NCBI GenBank assembly: GCA_020746835.1
Contig: JAGPNK010000016.1
Coordinates: 124,001 to 188,000, forward strand
DNA: 64,000 bases
Origin: Stachybotrys elegans
Taxonomy: Eukaryota; Ascomycota; Sordariomycetes; Hypocreales; Stachybotryaceae
Direction: 5' to 3'
A program made the translations under genes and the position numbers. A model generated the notes under the pieces. The model saw nothing but the letters and a program-made list of their open reading frames with translations. It ran no database searches and was not told where the DNA came from. The first letter of the stretch is position 1. Each line of letters begins with the position of its first letter. Below, piece by piece: positions 42,040 to 53,300 of this stretch.

Positions 42040-43519
42040 TCAACCGAAAATCTTGGAAAGCCTGGATCGTCTGGGAGAAGCTTCCTGTGCTATGGTCATC
42101 TGGCTCATCAAGCTCGATAGCTCCAAGTCGGGAATTGCAGTCTCTTCTCCCTTATCCTCCAAAAGCTGCCCGAGGTGCTTTTCAACTGCAACTGCCAGAT
42201 CCAACAAGGCGTCAGCGGCCTCGTCCAACCCCATGTCGTAGCCCCCGCCGCTTCTCGCGACGGAAGCGGCAAGGTGCTTCATTCCCCTGCGGATGATGGA
42301 CGATGTCTCTGACCCGATGGCTTTGGCGAGACTGCTTACATTGCGGCTGACTTCAACCGTCTTCTCCACAGTATCGTCAAGGGCTGCTTCGTTTTTCCAT
42401 GCGACAGACTCGGGCCAGCCTGAAATCTCGAGGCGTCTCATCTGACGCAGGATGAGGCTTGAATTGTTGCACTTCTCGCTAATCTCGCTCTTGAGCAAGG
42501 CGTCATACGTGCTACTGGCGCTTTTGTTGATGGAACGGCTTGTCAAGGATTGCACGGCGGTGGTAAGTCGATCCAGTTCTTCGATATAGAGCTCAGCATA
42601 GTCTGAGAAGAAGCTAGGGCTTCTTTGCCGATCGGAGCCTCTCCCTGGGCTGGAAGGTGATCCTGTACAGATACAATGAGCGTAAGAATCGTGTTGAATA
42701 GGGGCTGATCTTACCTTGTTCTCCGAGATTCTTGCAACGAGCCCTAATATGCGACATCCAAGTCTCCTCGTACCAGTCATTCTCCAGCATGCTGCACGCC
42801 TCGGCCACCGTGAGAATCTGCAGCTGGCGCAACAAGCTCACGTGCGGTTTGTGGTTGACGGCAAGGCTGGGATGAAACCCGTTGACTCTCTCGAACTGAG
42901 TAAAGCCGCGATCTCTGCGTCTGATCATGATATTGACGGGCCACTTTGATAGGTCACCGAATCTGTTGCCCACTCCGATGCTTTCGAGCTTGTATGCCTC
43001 GCCCTTGCGGTCGTCGAACTTGCTCGTTCTCTCGAGCCATATCTTGCCTGCGCAGAGAAGCACGGTGGGACTTTTAGCACAGATGATATCGGTTGCGCTG
43101 TCGAAAGAGGACCTGAGGTCGGCGTATCCCGCTTGTTTGGAGGTATACGGTAAGAGGTCCACAAGTGTGACATTCTCGCGTATATCCAGAGTTTGACAGG
43201 ATACGAATTTGAAAACTTCATCAAGGGCCGCGAGGCTTTTGCAATCCTCTATCACGGCATCAAGACCTTTATTGAATGGGTGGTTGTCCCGCGGCTGCTG
43301 AAGCATGACGGCAATGCCTCCTTTGGTTGCTGGTCCGGCAAGCTGAGCCGTCACTTGTATCTCGTTTCTTCCTAGATTAAGCGAGCGTCCTCGGTTTTCG
43401 ATGAGCGACACATGGGTTGAATTCGAGGTTGGAGGGAGATAAACAGGCTGGCAAAGACGCTTGATTCTGTGATCGACAGCAATGTCAAGACAGATGTCAG
43501 GGACGTTATCTGCTGCCAT
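42040..43519 (-). CDS. 475-residue uncharacterised protein
   Basis: Exons are 43519-42715 and 42662-42040; the 52-nt intron keeps phase. The start MAADNVPDICLDIAVDHR is the only ATG in this part of the frame. The N-terminal half looks like a beta-rich domain (HVSLIENRGRSLNLGRNEI, then GGIAVMLQQPRDNHPFNKG). The C-terminal half is a helix-rich, Ser-rich domain (DEAADALLDLAVAVEKHLG). No catalytic motif, signal peptide or membrane segment is seen. The product is likely intracellular. I do not recognise the family. Confidence 0.75.
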
Positions 43520-43663
43520 GATGTGATGTGTGTGATGAGCTGGGACAAAGGGCTGTAAAGAGGGGAATAAGGGAATACTCGAGCATCGACAACACAACCC
43601 CAAGCTTTATATCAGCAGACCATCATCGTCCTGAACCGTGTGAGTGGGTCACGACTTCAGCTC

Positions 43664-44309
43664 TCACAAAAGCTTTAGTCGTGCATGGCCAGGGCGCCAA
43701 TATTCGGTATCTGTTTGGCCAGCTCCGCCACGGGAAGCCCCGGAGTCAGCCCGCTCTGCTATTTCGCAGGCTGTGCCATGAACGCACAGTTGTGGCGGCC
43801 CGAGACGCGGGGCTGAGACCAGGCTGGCGCCTATTTCCTGCCTTACCATCAATCGACCATTGACTTCTTGCAGGATTGCCAAGGCCACTTCATCCACCTC
43901 ATCGATCCTTAGGCTGATGGTAAAGTCATGAAAGGGCATCTTTCTCCGCGCCAAGCTCATGGCCAAGGCAAGGCGGACAGCGCATTTTTGCATCTTCAAT
44001 ACTGTCGGACCCCGGTAGACGCTCACCTTGGGACTGGGCTCCAATTTTGGGCACTTGAAAGCAGCTTTCGTCGTAGAGGGCGTTCATGGATACACGTTCC
44101 CCCGCCCTCCTGACCGGTGATGGCCTGAATGGACGTTTCAACGAAGTACGTGGCTTGTGGGCCGCTCTCGGACTCGTGTGCATGGAAGAAATAGTACACG
44201 ATGCCAAAATAACGTAGCCATTTTGATCTGAGGTTTCTGGCGATGCATTATCTTGGCCTGCTGCTTCGCTCTCGAATATGTTTCCCGCTTCATTGTTCCC
44301 GAGTCGCAT
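43664..44309 (-). pseudogene. coding-like relic, unrecognised
   Basis: Two stretches with protein-like character follow each other on this strand: one with SMNALYDESCFQVPKIGAQS and one with KMQKCAVRLALAMSLARRK, then FTISLRIDEVDEVALAILQE. A third frame in the same DNA reads YYFFHAHESESGPQATYFVE, suggesting frameshifts. No intron joins them cleanly. I take it as a decayed gene, of unknown family. Confidence 0.3.
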
Positions 44310-44829
44310 GGTCTTGGTTCGTTCAAGACAGCCTACTCATTGTCAGTCCCAATCTGTACTCCAGCTCGAGATTGTCGTGTTTGAGGGTGATGGGCTGTGA
44401 TCGGAATAACCCGCGGGGGATCCAACTCGCGAAATGCTTATCGTCTCCAGCCACCGGCACTGTCGTTGACGAGTCGGTTCTTGGTTGAGATCAGCTCGTT
44501 GGATCAGCACTCAACTTTGGTGTGACCGAGCAGCAGTTTTATGAGTCGCAACATGGCCCTTGGCTGGGAGCGAGGAGGGCACACTTCATCGAGGCAGGTG
44601 AGAATCTTTTCCCGAGGGAGGCTTGTTGCGTTTGTCCCGCCTATCACCTTGGGGTGCTTGCGTAGGGTCGACACTCGCCAAACAGCGCGACGTGTCGGGG
44701 TGTTGCAAAATCATCGGGGATTTCACGAGGATGCTCCTGATAGCCCAGGAAATTCTGTAGACACAGATCAGTAAAGCAGCGAATGCTCGTCGGTGGCCAA
44801 ATCTTGTGCCTTCGTCGGGGAGAGCGGCA

Positions 44830-45069
44830 TGTTGACCCAAATTGAGTTAGCGACGGGGAAATCCCACATGCCGGATTTAGTTAGTTGAGCACTATAATAA
44901 ATGGACCAACCTCACCTATAAATATGGAGGGAGGGTCACACCCAACTTTTCCTTCCTCCCTGATAATAAAGATTGTTCGGACTGGCCTGCATTGAAATTG
45001 TATCTTTTGAAGCATCAAGCTTGGCCCTTTACCCTCGGGAGATTTATTGGTCCGACTCTGGGGCGAACA
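44830..45069 (+). mobile_element. candidate solo LTR of 240 bp
   Basis: The segment starts TGTTGACC and ends GCGAACA, with the inverted ends TGTT and AACA. Inside are a TATA box (CCTATAAATATGG, about 44917) and a polyadenylation signal (AATAAAG, about 44964) in promoter order, as in an LTR. No internal retrotransposon coding region, primer-binding site or clean target duplication is visible, so this is an inference. Confidence 0.5.
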
Positions 45070-45130
45070 TGCAATATCTGACCTCAGTTCAATCCCATAC
45101 AGGGGAAAAAAACAATAGCAGCCTGCAAGA

Positions 45131-45301
45131 ACCCCCGGTTTGGCTTGGCTCAGTGGTTACAGACTGCAGAAATATGTACCAACAACACAGATGTACGAAC
45201 AGACAAGAGAGACATCACCACATAAGATGGGAGGTCCAGGCCCCCGATGCATGGGCCCTGGGTTCAAACCGGCCGGGGGTACTTTTTGGTTTTTTTTTTT
45301 C
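45131..45301 (+). mobile_element. candidate tRNA-derived SINE
   Basis: The element carries an A box (TGGCTCAGTGG, 45146-45156), followed by TTA as in tRNA D-arms, and a B box (GGTTCAAACC, 45261-45270). ACCCCCGG at 45131-45138 is exactly complementary to CCGGGGGT at 45273-45280, like an acceptor stem. A T-rich tail (45283-45300) follows and contains Pol III terminator-like runs. The A-to-B distance is about 105 bp, too long for a normal tRNA, and the T-stem is imperfect, so it is not a working tRNA gene. Confidence 0.6.
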
Positions 45302-45433
45302 AAGTTACCACTAACACTTCTGTTTTACAGTGCGGGACCCCGAGTTAATATGTTGTAGAAAACTTTGGCATCGGCATCGCTATAGCCACAAGTTTTTCTT
45401 AGTCAAGTATGCGTTCTATCATAATCTGTTAAT

Positions 45434-45513
45434 TGGATATCGCCTTTATTGTCAGAGGGGGCCTCAAAGTCGCTAGTCTATTCCATTGGGGCACACGAAC
45501 AGGAAATCCCATA
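45434..45513 (-). repeat. dispersed repeat family R60, copy 3
   Basis: Minus-strand copy sharing GATATCGCCTTTATTGTCAG and GAGGGGGCCTC with the 41341 copy, and the common core up to GGAAATCCCAT. Confidence 0.75.
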
Positions 45514-45639
45514 TCAAAGGTGGTAGTGATGGGCTCAGAAGACGAGAGCAACCAAGGCCTGGTTACTCAAAATCAGCTGTCCTTCTGTGGGCTATACTTG
45601 GCTCCAAAGGCTGAGTGCCTCTCAAGAGGAGGAGGAGGT

Positions 45640-46144
45640 CCCGACAGAGCATAACAACTTGGACGAGATAGCTGCAGCTATCGAGGGCCATGGGTAAGGC
45701 AGCCCATGGCCCTAGAAGTCGAAGCAAATAGACATCTTGGTCGCGGCAGGCTGGCGCGGGCGGCTACAGGTTGTATGAAGCCGGTCTCGCTGAGGCTGTT
45801 CTTGCAGTCCAGCCATGCGCAAACCACTACGAACCATGCATGGCAGAGAACCTGGCATGGCTGCTTGCGCTTCGGCGTCGCACCAGACATCTACGTAGCA
45901 GACTTGGAAATACTGGTACCACTGATACATGGAATTGATGGCCTCAGACAGCTCCGGTGCTCGTCTTGTCAAGACAGGGAGACTGTCTTTGAGCGTCTGC
46001 ATGCGAGTAATCAATCTTGCGGTAGCTGGGCCTGGACGCTGCTTTGCCTTGATCTAACTATGTCGTCCATCTGTGAGATAAGATGGAATGTTGGCACATC
46101 TTACCAAGGAACTCCGTCGTGGTCAAGGCTTTGACGAGGCGCAT
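45640..46144 (-). pseudogene. HET-domain incompatibility gene relic
   Basis: A start MRLVKALTTTEFL at 46144 matches the usual opening of HET genes and is followed by a GTAAGA donor. Further on, PELSEAINSMYQWYQ and VCYVDV correspond to the HET core (SAELSEAINSMYRWYQ, VCYAYL in typical members). The neighbouring motif that should read CCIDKTSS is present in another frame (SPCLDKTS), and the later tryptophan motif (typically WFTRGWTLQE) appears as WFAHGWTAR in yet another frame. At least two frameshifts and loss of the C-terminal part show that it is dead. Confidence 0.65.
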
Positions 46145-46861
46145 ATTCGCCGTATGCAGTCGAGACAATGCTGTATCCCAGGATGAACTTCGTGGGGCGC
46201 TGTGCTGAGAGGGGTATGCATGTTTACCGGCATTTAATTTGCCAAAAGAGTCTTATGGGAATCGTCTCGGTGTCGCTTGTAAATGGAACAAGCAAGCAAG
46301 CAACGCCACGATGATGGATGGTATTCCGGCCATCTCTCCTCCGACCATTAAAGTCATCAACTAGATGGACGGATTAAAAGATCCAACGGTATCAGGCAGG
46401 TGAATGCGAGCGCGCGCTCGATGCAACCGAGGCGAGGAGCCGATTCGATAGTCTCTTGGCCTTTTGCTTGGCGAGTGTCTGTTTCAGGAAGGTGAATCCT
46501 CATCAACCATCGACACTAAAGTCTGAGCTTAGTACCTACCGAATGCCGCCACCCAACCCCCAGGGCGGAGCAGTCCATGCCAGTATGAGTGAGGCCTTCC
46601 ATGGCGTTTCTTGAAATGCATCGACTTTGGTGGGGATATAACCCAAGTCGCTAACTGATCAGCCAACCCGCCAAGTCTTGGATGCATCACCGTCGATGCC
46701 AAGCACTGTGGATAATACTCCCTTCCCCTTGCATTGTTTATCGCCGGCTGCTATTCCGAGAGCCAACATCCCGGGATCCGTCCAGCATAAAACGCCCGCG
46801 CCGCCAACCTCCACTTTCTCCCCCGCCTCTCCCCAGGTCTCGCCTTCACACGCCCGCAATC
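46145..46861 (+). promoter_or_regulatory. promoter region of the carboxypeptidase gene
   Basis: About 700 bp with pyrimidine-rich sequence close to the start (TTTCTCCCCCGCCTCTCCCC). I see no clear TATA box and no other gene. Confidence 0.4.
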
Positions 46862-48294
46862 ATGAAGACTTGCTCGACTGTTGTGGCGCTCGCGCTGCCC
46901 GCCCTTGCGGCTGCCGTTGTCTCGTACGATGGCTACAAGGTCTTCAAGATTGACAGCCACAACGACTATGATGCTGTCATGGCTTCGCTCGACGGTCTAA
47001 AGACGGTCGATTTGTCTTGCGCCACAGACCACAACCATATTGACATTGCCGTTGCTCCCGAGGATCTCGAAGCTTTCGAGGCCCTTGGTCTTGATGCCAT
47101 CAACGCGATTGAGGACCTCGGTATCGAGCTGGCCAAGGAGAAGCTCGACGCCAAGCCCTATGTCAGTAAGTAAAGGCTAAAAAAGCTCTGCGTAGGAGTG
47201 GGTGCTGAGTTTATGCAGGAACTGTCAAGCGTGCCGACATGCTGTCTGAGCTGCCGGATCTGTCCTACTTTGAGTCGTATCATGTGTTCGAGGAGCATCT
47301 CCAGTTCCTTGAGGACATTCAGGCCGCCTTCCCCAACAATTCTGAAGTCTTCGTGGCTGGAGACTCTCTTGAGGGCCGTCCAATCCAAGGCATACACCTC
47401 TGGGGCCGCGGTGGTCCTGGTAAAGAGGCCATCATCTGGCACGGAACTGTCCACGCCCGTGAATGGATCGGCGCTCCTGTAAGTATTTTTACACACTAGG
47501 AAGGCAGTGGCTAACTGTTACCGTCAGACACTTGAGTATATACTTTACAAGCTAGTGGAGGGTTATAAAAAGCGCGCTTGTAGCTCTGTCAACGTTCTGG
47601 ACAACTACGACTTTTATATCATGCCCATTGTTAACCCCGATGGTAAGGCCACCTTTCATCTCGTGTTTGAGTGCCTGTAGCTAACCCCAAAGGCTTCGTC
47701 TTCACCCATACTGACGACCGACTCTGGCGAAAGAACCGACAAGCCCGTGAGGGCCAGTCTTGCATAGGAACTGATGTGAACCGTAATTGGCCCTGGATGT
47801 GGTCAGTTCCGGGCGGTTCAAGCACGAATCCATGCAGCCAGACCTACAGAGGTGAATCAGAGGGCGACTCACCTGAAATGATGGTTCTGGTAAACCACAC
47901 CCTCAGCCTGTCTGAAACTACGGGTATCAAGTTCTTTGTCGACTGGCATTCTTACTCTCAGCTTATTCTTCTCCCATACGGATACAGTTGCAATGCTGTG
48001 GCTGAAAACCACGAATATCAGATGTCACTCGCCACGGGAGTTTACGAAGCGATCAGGTCTGTGAACGGACGTGAATTCGTCTACGGTCCTACCTGTCCCA
48101 CCATTTATCAAACGAGTGGCGTGAGTATGGATTTTGGAGCCGACGTGGCCAATGCTGAGCTGTCGTGGGGATTCGAGCTGCGTCCTGCGACGGCAGGCGA
48201 AGGAGGCTTTGTTTTGCCGCCTTCAGACATTATCCCAAGCGGCGAAGAGATGTGGGCCGGAATGAAGTGGCTTTTCGCCAACTGGGATGCGTAG
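46862..48294 (+). CDS. secreted M14 zinc carboxypeptidase
   Basis: The enzyme removes C-terminal amino acids from peptides outside the cell, as a zymogen of the M14A type. Exons are 46862-47165, 47219-47478, 47528-47642 and 47693-48294, for 426 residues, all in phase. MKTCSTVVALALPALAAAVV is the signal peptide, followed by the propeptide (YDGYKVFKIDSHNDYDAVMA). The zinc site shows HAREW with His180 and Glu183, and the third His in VDWHSYSQ. TDVNRNWPW carries the Arg and Asn that bind the substrate carboxylate, and the catalytic Glu lies in WGFELRP. Length and intron positions look normal. Specificity (A or B type) is not certain from what I can see. Confidence 0.94.
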
Positions 48295-48550
48295 TTGGGA
48301 GAAAATGAGATGCTCGTGGTCTAAGTTGGTGATGTTGGTGATGTTGGCTTGGTGTTTTGTCACCTTCCTTAGACGGGTCCCGATTGGACGGACCCACTAG
48401 CGACCCCGCGACCAGCTTCGAAGAAAAATAGAGCGTCGTGAACAAGAGCACTTTGTGATAAACTCTGGCATTAGATATATTACCCGTCTCGAAATCCTGT
48501 CTTTTGCCGCTTTTAGTACAGTATATTTTCGAGAGTTGATGTGCGCGAAA

Positions 48551-48901
48551 GAATTGGTATTGAAGTCCATTGAAGTATTGTCTAAGAAATAGCATCGCTG
48601 TATGACGTTTAAGAAAATTTCCCATCGCTACTTCAGACCCAGGCCTAAAGTTAGAAGAATTGCAAGAGAATTAGTATTGAAGTCCATTAAAGTATTGTCT
48701 AAGAAATAGCATCGCCATGTAACGTTTGAGAAAATTTCCCATCGCTACTTCAGACCCAGGCCTAAAGTTGGAAGAATTGCGAGAGAATTGGTATTGAAGT
48801 CCGTTAAAGTATCGTCTAAGAAATGGCATCGCCGTGTGACATTTGAGAAAATTTCCCATCGCTACTTCAGACCCAGGCCTGAAGTTGGAAGAATTGTAAG
48901 A
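48551..48901. repeat. 117-bp tandem repeat, three copies
   Basis: Units start at 48551, 48668 and 48785 (GAATT(G/A)GTATTGAAGTCC) and each ends in GACCCAGGCCT and AAGTTAGAAGAATTG or similar. The units differ mostly by C/T and G/A changes. The length is a multiple of three and the minus strand stays open through the array. It lies between the carboxypeptidase gene and the next gene. Confidence 0.92.
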
Positions 48902-49283
48902 GATGTGCCCAACGAGGACGCTGGTGATTGGTGCCAATAGGATCGCAGTCCTCCTGAGCATCTGATGAATAAGCAGAAGCATGAAGCTACTCAATGAGAT
49001 GGACATGCAGATAAGCCAGTCTCGTATAAGCTTGTTTTATAAAATGATACGGATACGACGTCTCCACTTTACACGCCCCATTGGGGTGTTCTTTCATTCT
49101 ATTTTAGAAACAAAGACAAAGAAGGCAGAAAAGGGGGTACCATGGAACCTTATTAACCCACACACCCAGCACGTACAAACACAACAAGGACACACTCCAT
49201 CATGCCGTTATCAATTACTGGCATATAGGACCTTCTGGACACTATCTCTCTCTATAGCCATTACGAAATTCGACTTGCCCGCC

Positions 49284-50319
49284 ATGGCCTGGCTTACCGC
49301 CGAAGTGTGTTTCTTCGCTTTCAACCTTCTCTTTTCCATTCCTTTGGCTATCTTTGTAAGCCAAGCCGCATCCCTGGCCGGGCCGCTACTCACCGAATCT
49401 CGTACAGCTCTATTACACCATCAATGGAGTATTTCCTCTGCTGGCTGTCCTCGAAGACCCCGATGCATCGCCCTATTACTATCTCAGGCTTGAGAAGGAC
49501 CGTGCCGATGACGTATCAGCCGGCCTGCGCCCGCGGATTCAGTTGAAGGAGCCGGCAGCCAATTTTGCCCACAAGGGCGCAGTCACTCCTAGATTGCGGT
49601 CCATGTACCGGCTGCTGTATTCCATCCGCAAACCTTTCTCATTGTTGCGCGGCTTTGGTTGGCTTTTGCTCTGGAATGTATGCAAGTTCCGCTTGCTTCT
49701 CGCCAGCATAGCAATGTCGCCGGCGGCAGGTCTTCTCTTCCAGATCGTGGCTCCTCTGGCCCTCGTGCAGCTGCACACCCTCTGGGTCCATACAACAATC
49801 TCGTACCCAAGCTCGAAACCCGCCTGGAGGCGCGTCGTGCCCCTGAAAACAGCCTTGCGCTCCGTTGCCGGTCCCATGCTGTTGGCTCTGGCCGCCGAGG
49901 CCGTGACCCAACGTACCATGGTGGGGGTATACACGGGCATGGAAATAGAGTGGGTGGACTTCTTGCTTCTCCAAAAACAGGCGGGAACAAAGGCCACCTG
50001 GTTCTTCCTCCTGCTGACGCTCCTCGTCGTCGTTCTCGTCACGCCTGCACATCTGCTGTTGATGCGTGTCCAGGCTTCGCTGCTCCCGGGCAATGAGGAT
50101 ACCATCATCGCTCTCGATTCAGCCATTGTATTGGCAAGGGACGAGGGGCGAATTATGACCATGATGGAAGCCCTGACTTCAGTCAAGCGGCAGTCGTTGA
50201 TCAATTTGGCGTTTCTCTACTTCAAGATCATCGCGGTCACTTGGATCACGGTTATGGTGGTTGGCTCCATTGAGTTGGGTTGGTATCTTGACATCGCATT
50301 CTCCCACTGGCGCTTTTAA
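49284..50319 (+). CDS. multipass membrane protein, uncharacterised fungal family
   Basis: Exons are 49284-49355 and 49408-50319, 327 residues; the intron has donor GTAAGC and acceptor GTACAG and keeps phase. The first exon is a hydrophobic helix (AEVCFFAFNLLFSIPLAIF). At least four more helices follow, including SLLRGFGWLLLWNVC, LLFQIVAPLALVQL, ATWFFLLLTLLVVVLVTPAH and NLAFLYFKIIAVTWITVMVV. The segment LLMRVQASLLPGNEDTII resembles fungal membrane proteins that are often labelled ubiquitin carrier protein in databases, a label that I think is unfounded. Location is probably an internal or plasma membrane; the function is unknown. Confidence 0.72.
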
Positions 50320-53300
50320 ACTTTTGCGGAATTTGCGGAGGCATGAGAATCGATAGATGTGTTACTTGGCAGCGGCTCATAACGAAATGATGTTATCTAG
50401 GACGACAGCGGTGGTCCAGTAGTCAGCGTATAAGCCTGTCGCCGTTCTTTTCTGCTTTGTCGATTCTTACTCGAAGATTATGTGTTAGATGAAATGCATC
50501 TTGTACATGCTGAACGTGATGAACAGACTGGTCTCGCACCAAAGAGGATGTCCAATGCCTTAAATACTTTGGCGAATGCTGCGTGCCAACCATGAACTAG
50601 ATGTTTCAATGCATCGGACTTGGTTCGACCTATTGTATTGGATATGATCCGTAGCTGTCTCTGAGAGGCATCGGCGGGCGGTTCCGCGATTTTCTTACGA
50701 ATCGAACATGTGTTCTTGCAGAATCCGCTCCATCTGCTGCAGTATCCGGTATCAGCCGATGATGTCCTTATTTTGTCGTCGTCGTCGTCCTCTTCTTTCT
50801 AATCTCTGGCCAGTCCACCACTCACTTCAGCCGTTACTACGGTTGCTAAAGTTCGTTATCCGTCAGATTCTGGACCGGATGGCATTCTTAAAGATTACAT
50901 CAACCTCGACCGCTTGACTCGGCCGACTTTCCGATCAAGTAACATGGCACACATTCTAAATTCGTGCAGGGGTGGATTGGCGGCCAGCAAGCAAAGATAT
51001 GACGAATCTCGACAGTGCAGACAGTGTCCAGTCCAGAAAGAGTTCCAGATACACGTCGCACTAGAGCCGCAAGCCGCAAACAAAGACCGAATCCTGACAG
51101 TGAAGCCACAGAGGAGCACCCAAATCAGAGCCATCGAGGCAAAAATCTGAATTGCCGAGGCGAGGTCTGGGAAGACGCTTTGTCAATCGCGCAGAGACCT
51201 ACCCGAGCCCGATCCTGGAGCCAAAAAACAGTGTTCAACCAGATCCACTTCATTAGACGCCCAGGTCCATGTCGCATTCATGCGGATTAGAGACAGTCAG
51301 TCTGTCAAGCTTATGGAGTAGAGGACAATCTCCCACCCAGCTCGGCCGTCATCTGGGGTGATGTGAACATTTCTTTCAGCAGCGGCTTTGCCGAAAGCAC
51401 CGACAGCGCTGATGGAGCCACCAGAAGCCACCCTTCATTGATATGTAGCGTCAGCCTTGAGTGACCCAGGACCCTACATACGGTAAGCCTGACCACGCCA
51501 CTTTCTCAGTCTTCTCGTACAGTCCTGACCGTGGCGGAAGTCATTCCAGGCACCTCATACATGAAGCCCGACACGGTCATTGCCGCAGCCGCTCTCGACT
51601 AAGTGCGGCATCACAGCCGTAAGAATCAGGCTTCGCTATCTTTTATCGTCAGAGATCTGCTCGATGTCAGATGCATCTCATCGGCATAGTGGCGCCAGCA
51701 GTGCATGATGCTCCCCTCGGCCACATGCAACACGACAGACAATGTGGCAAGCATAGATAACTATGCCAAGGTGAAAAAGCAGCGTCCGTAGATGCGAGCC
51801 AAATACCAAACTCACTTAAGGCAGGAATGTGATAAAGCGAATGAAACCGCTAGCCACCAGCAGCAGCTTTTCACCGGAAGCCACCCAAACTGAACCGGAG
51901 CATCGCTACGACTTCAGCTCCGACACTTCAATCAGTTCTGAGCGAGACGAGGATACCCATAACAGATCCGAGGCAGAGCCCGTTTCCGCCTTTGTGGCCG
52001 CACGTCGGCGAGCCTGCACCTTCTCTACTTTACTGCTTCTGGGTAACGACCAATCGCGAGTATTGTTTTACAATACTGCTGTTACACAATATTGATCTGC
52101 TCTCTGGTTGAACTATTCTATTACTATTTTATACCTTTTATATATTAGAAGAGTATGTCTGTCTAATTACCCTTAAATAAAGTATTCCCTTCTTGTTTAT
52201 CCTATTTAAGATACATATTCCGTCTATATACTCCTTTCTTATTCCACCTGCTATTATTTTATCCAGCTGATGTTATACCTCTTCTAATACTCTGCTGGGT
52301 GTGATTCGCGAGTCGCAATGCTATTGCAAGGCTGCCAAAACCTCTCCTTTGACAAGGAATCTGCCAAAGATTTTGGCGGGCTCTGCAGAGGTCAGCACCG
52401 CTCAAGAAGCCGCCAGCAAATTCCGACCTCTAGCCCGAGGAATCCAAGAATGCCGAATGTAGCAGCTGGGCCAAAAAGAAAGCCGCATGGCACCATCCAA
52501 TGCGATGGGTCCACGTCCTTTCGATTCAGCATGGCCACGTCGATCTCCACCTTCAAGATCTTGATACCCTCTCGCACAGCGGCAGCATTGGTGGAATGGC
52601 CAGCAGTGTTCATGTTGTCGCTTCATGGCCCGGACCAAGATATCCGGACTCTCATACTTTAGGGTACGTCACTAGCTGGGGTCCTCTTGTGCATTACTGA
52701 CTTCGTGGCAGAAGATCAGGCGTTATACCACCGCCACGACAGCTTCCGATCGAGTATTGATCCCATGGCCACGGCTATAAGTCTCACGCTTTTATCAACA
52801 TATTTCTGAAAGCAGCGAAGATGACCGTCCAGACGAAATCACTCCATGTCGAGTCACTCCAACCATGTTGTTCATTCAGCGGACTATGCGTCAATTTCAG
52901 AACAAGGCGTACGCCCAGGCCTCGCCATCCCTACAAATCGGTATCCATCATGGCACTACTCGTCTCCACCACTAGAATTTGTTTCAGCTGGTGACAGCTA
53001 TTGAAACTGGCCTTCTCCAACGGCGCTCTATGGTGAAGAGGATGGTTTCACTTAGAGCAGCCTGTTCCGTGGCCAGCCGTAGGTTACTGAGACTGTATCT
53101 TGTCTGATATGATCCTCTTACACTCTTGCAGCACGGCCAAAGAACCTGCCTATTTTGTCTGGAGCAAGAAACACCAGCGGCCGATAAAATCAAGTTCTAA
53201 AGCCTGGGACTAGACGTGGAGCCAAGGGCATGCCGTCCGATCAGAACGCTGGTCATCTCCACTCGATGGACGTACAAACACTTATGAGAACACGTGCAAA

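Noticed and set aside
45131..45301. A functional tRNA gene
   Set aside because: The A and B boxes are about 105 bp apart, the T-stem has mismatches and no clear anticodon arm can be placed.
48551..48901. A CRISPR array
   Set aside because: The repeats are 117 bp, directly adjacent without spacers, and the organism is a fungus.
49539..50204. A 221-codon minus-strand frame
   Set aside because: It is the mirror of the multipass membrane protein exon, which has the better coding and splice evidence.
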